A program made the position numbers and the translations under genes. 6,845 nucleotides of DNA from Proteobacteria bacterium UBA1858 (GTDB taxonomy: Bacteria > Pseudomonadota > Gammaproteobacteria > UBA4575): positions 1 to 6,845 of the forward strand of contig DDIE01000030.1 of assembly GCA_002338385.1 (NCBI GenBank), given 5' to 3'. Of this stretch, positions 6,479 through 6,845 are shown piece by piece; position 1 is the first letter of the stretch; each line of letters opens with the position of its first letter. Under the pieces are notes generated by a model. That model made no database searches and was not told where the DNA came from. It was given only the letters and a program-made list of their open reading frames with translations.

Positions 6479-6845
6479 ATGAAAGAGTCTATTATTAGCA
6501 AACTCGAATCGCTGCAAGATCGCTATCAAGAAATAGCGGGCTTGCTGGCTGAGCCAGATGTGATCGCAGATCAAAATCAGTTTCGTAAATATTCCATGGA
6601 GTATGCTCAGCTGGAGCCAGTCGTGAAAACGTTTATACAATTCACCCAAACCCAGCAAGACATGGCCATGGCACAGGAATTACTCAGTGATGATGATGCC
6701 AGCGTGCAAGAAATGGCGCACCAGGAAATCACGGATCTGAATACCCAGCAAGAAGCCTTGGAACTGGATTTACAAAAATTGTTATTGCCCAAGGATCCAC
6801 TTGATAACAGTAATGTATTTATTGAGATCAGAGCGGGTACCGGTG
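6479..6845 (+). CDS. prfA: peptide chain release factor 1 (3' part outside the window)
   Basis: RF1 recognises UAA and UAG stop codons in the ribosomal A site and triggers peptide release. Only 122 codons are visible of a family length of about 360. They cover the N-terminal helical domain, for example the opening KESIISKLESLQDRYQEI and AEPDVIAD (24-31), and the start of the next domain at VFIEIRAGTG (113-122), which leads into the conserved GTGGDEA stretch cut by the window edge. The PxT codon-recognition motif and the catalytic GGQ lie beyond the edge, so RF1 rather than RF2 is inferred from the N-terminal sequence and from its place after hemA, the standard hemA-prfA-prmC order. The start ATG (6479-6481) has an A/T-rich upstream stretch but no Shine-Dalgarno sequence. 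Confidence 0.94.
   Translation, partial: MKESIISKLESLQDRYQEIAGLLAEPDVIADQNQFRKYSMEYAQLEPVVKTFIQFTQTQQDMAMAQELLSDDDASVQEMAHQEITDLNTQQEALELDLQKLLLPKDPLDNSNVFIEIRAGTG

Noticed and set aside
1..6845. Mobile elements, CRISPR arrays, defence genes or a new biosynthetic system
   Set aside because: Nearly every base is accounted for by conserved housekeeping genes in a known gammaproteobacterial order. No transposase, integrase, direct-repeat array or anomalous composition is seen.

Overview
The window is an ordinary, densely packed chromosomal housekeeping locus from a gammaproteobacterium. Gene order supports this more strongly than any single gene. Reading outward from a divergent intergenic region at about 4990-5183, the minus strand carries a TPR lipoprotein gene, lolB, ispE, tRNA-Gln(UUG), prs and rplY (ctc type, cut by the left edge). 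The plus strand carries hemA and then prfA (cut by the right edge). From established knowledge, Pseudomonas aeruginosa has the same order (PA4665 prfA, PA4666 hemA, PA4667 TPR lipoprotein, lolB, ispE, tRNA-Gln, prs, rplY). E. coli keeps only the lolB-ispE-prs / hemA-prfA core. Base composition looks balanced and even across the window. I cannot name a genus.

Minus strand: the genes are tightly spaced and probably form one long transcription unit. The TPR gene and lolB are 18 nt apart. lolB and ispE overlap by 8 nt in the form ATGAATAA. The mature tRNA begins 10 nt after the ispE stop codon. prs follows the tRNA after about 76 nt, and rplY follows prs after 84 nt. That last gap holds a hairpin and a good Shine-Dalgarno sequence. 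The products cover outer-membrane lipoprotein biogenesis (LolB and a putative lipoprotein substrate), isoprenoid precursor synthesis (IspE), glutamine decoding (tRNA), PRPP supply (Prs) and the ribosome (L25).

Plus strand: hemA encodes glutamyl-tRNA reductase, the first committed step of C5-pathway haem synthesis, and prfA encodes release factor 1. They are 32 nt apart and are probably co-transcribed.

All visible genes look intact, apart from the two cut by the window edges. I see no mobile element, CRISPR array, prophage, insertion sequence or sign of horizontal transfer, and no previously undescribed system. The points worth a second look are small: a leader hairpin ahead of rplY, a tRNA embedded in a protein-coding operon, several start sites without a Shine-Dalgarno sequence, and a possibly leaderless hemA.
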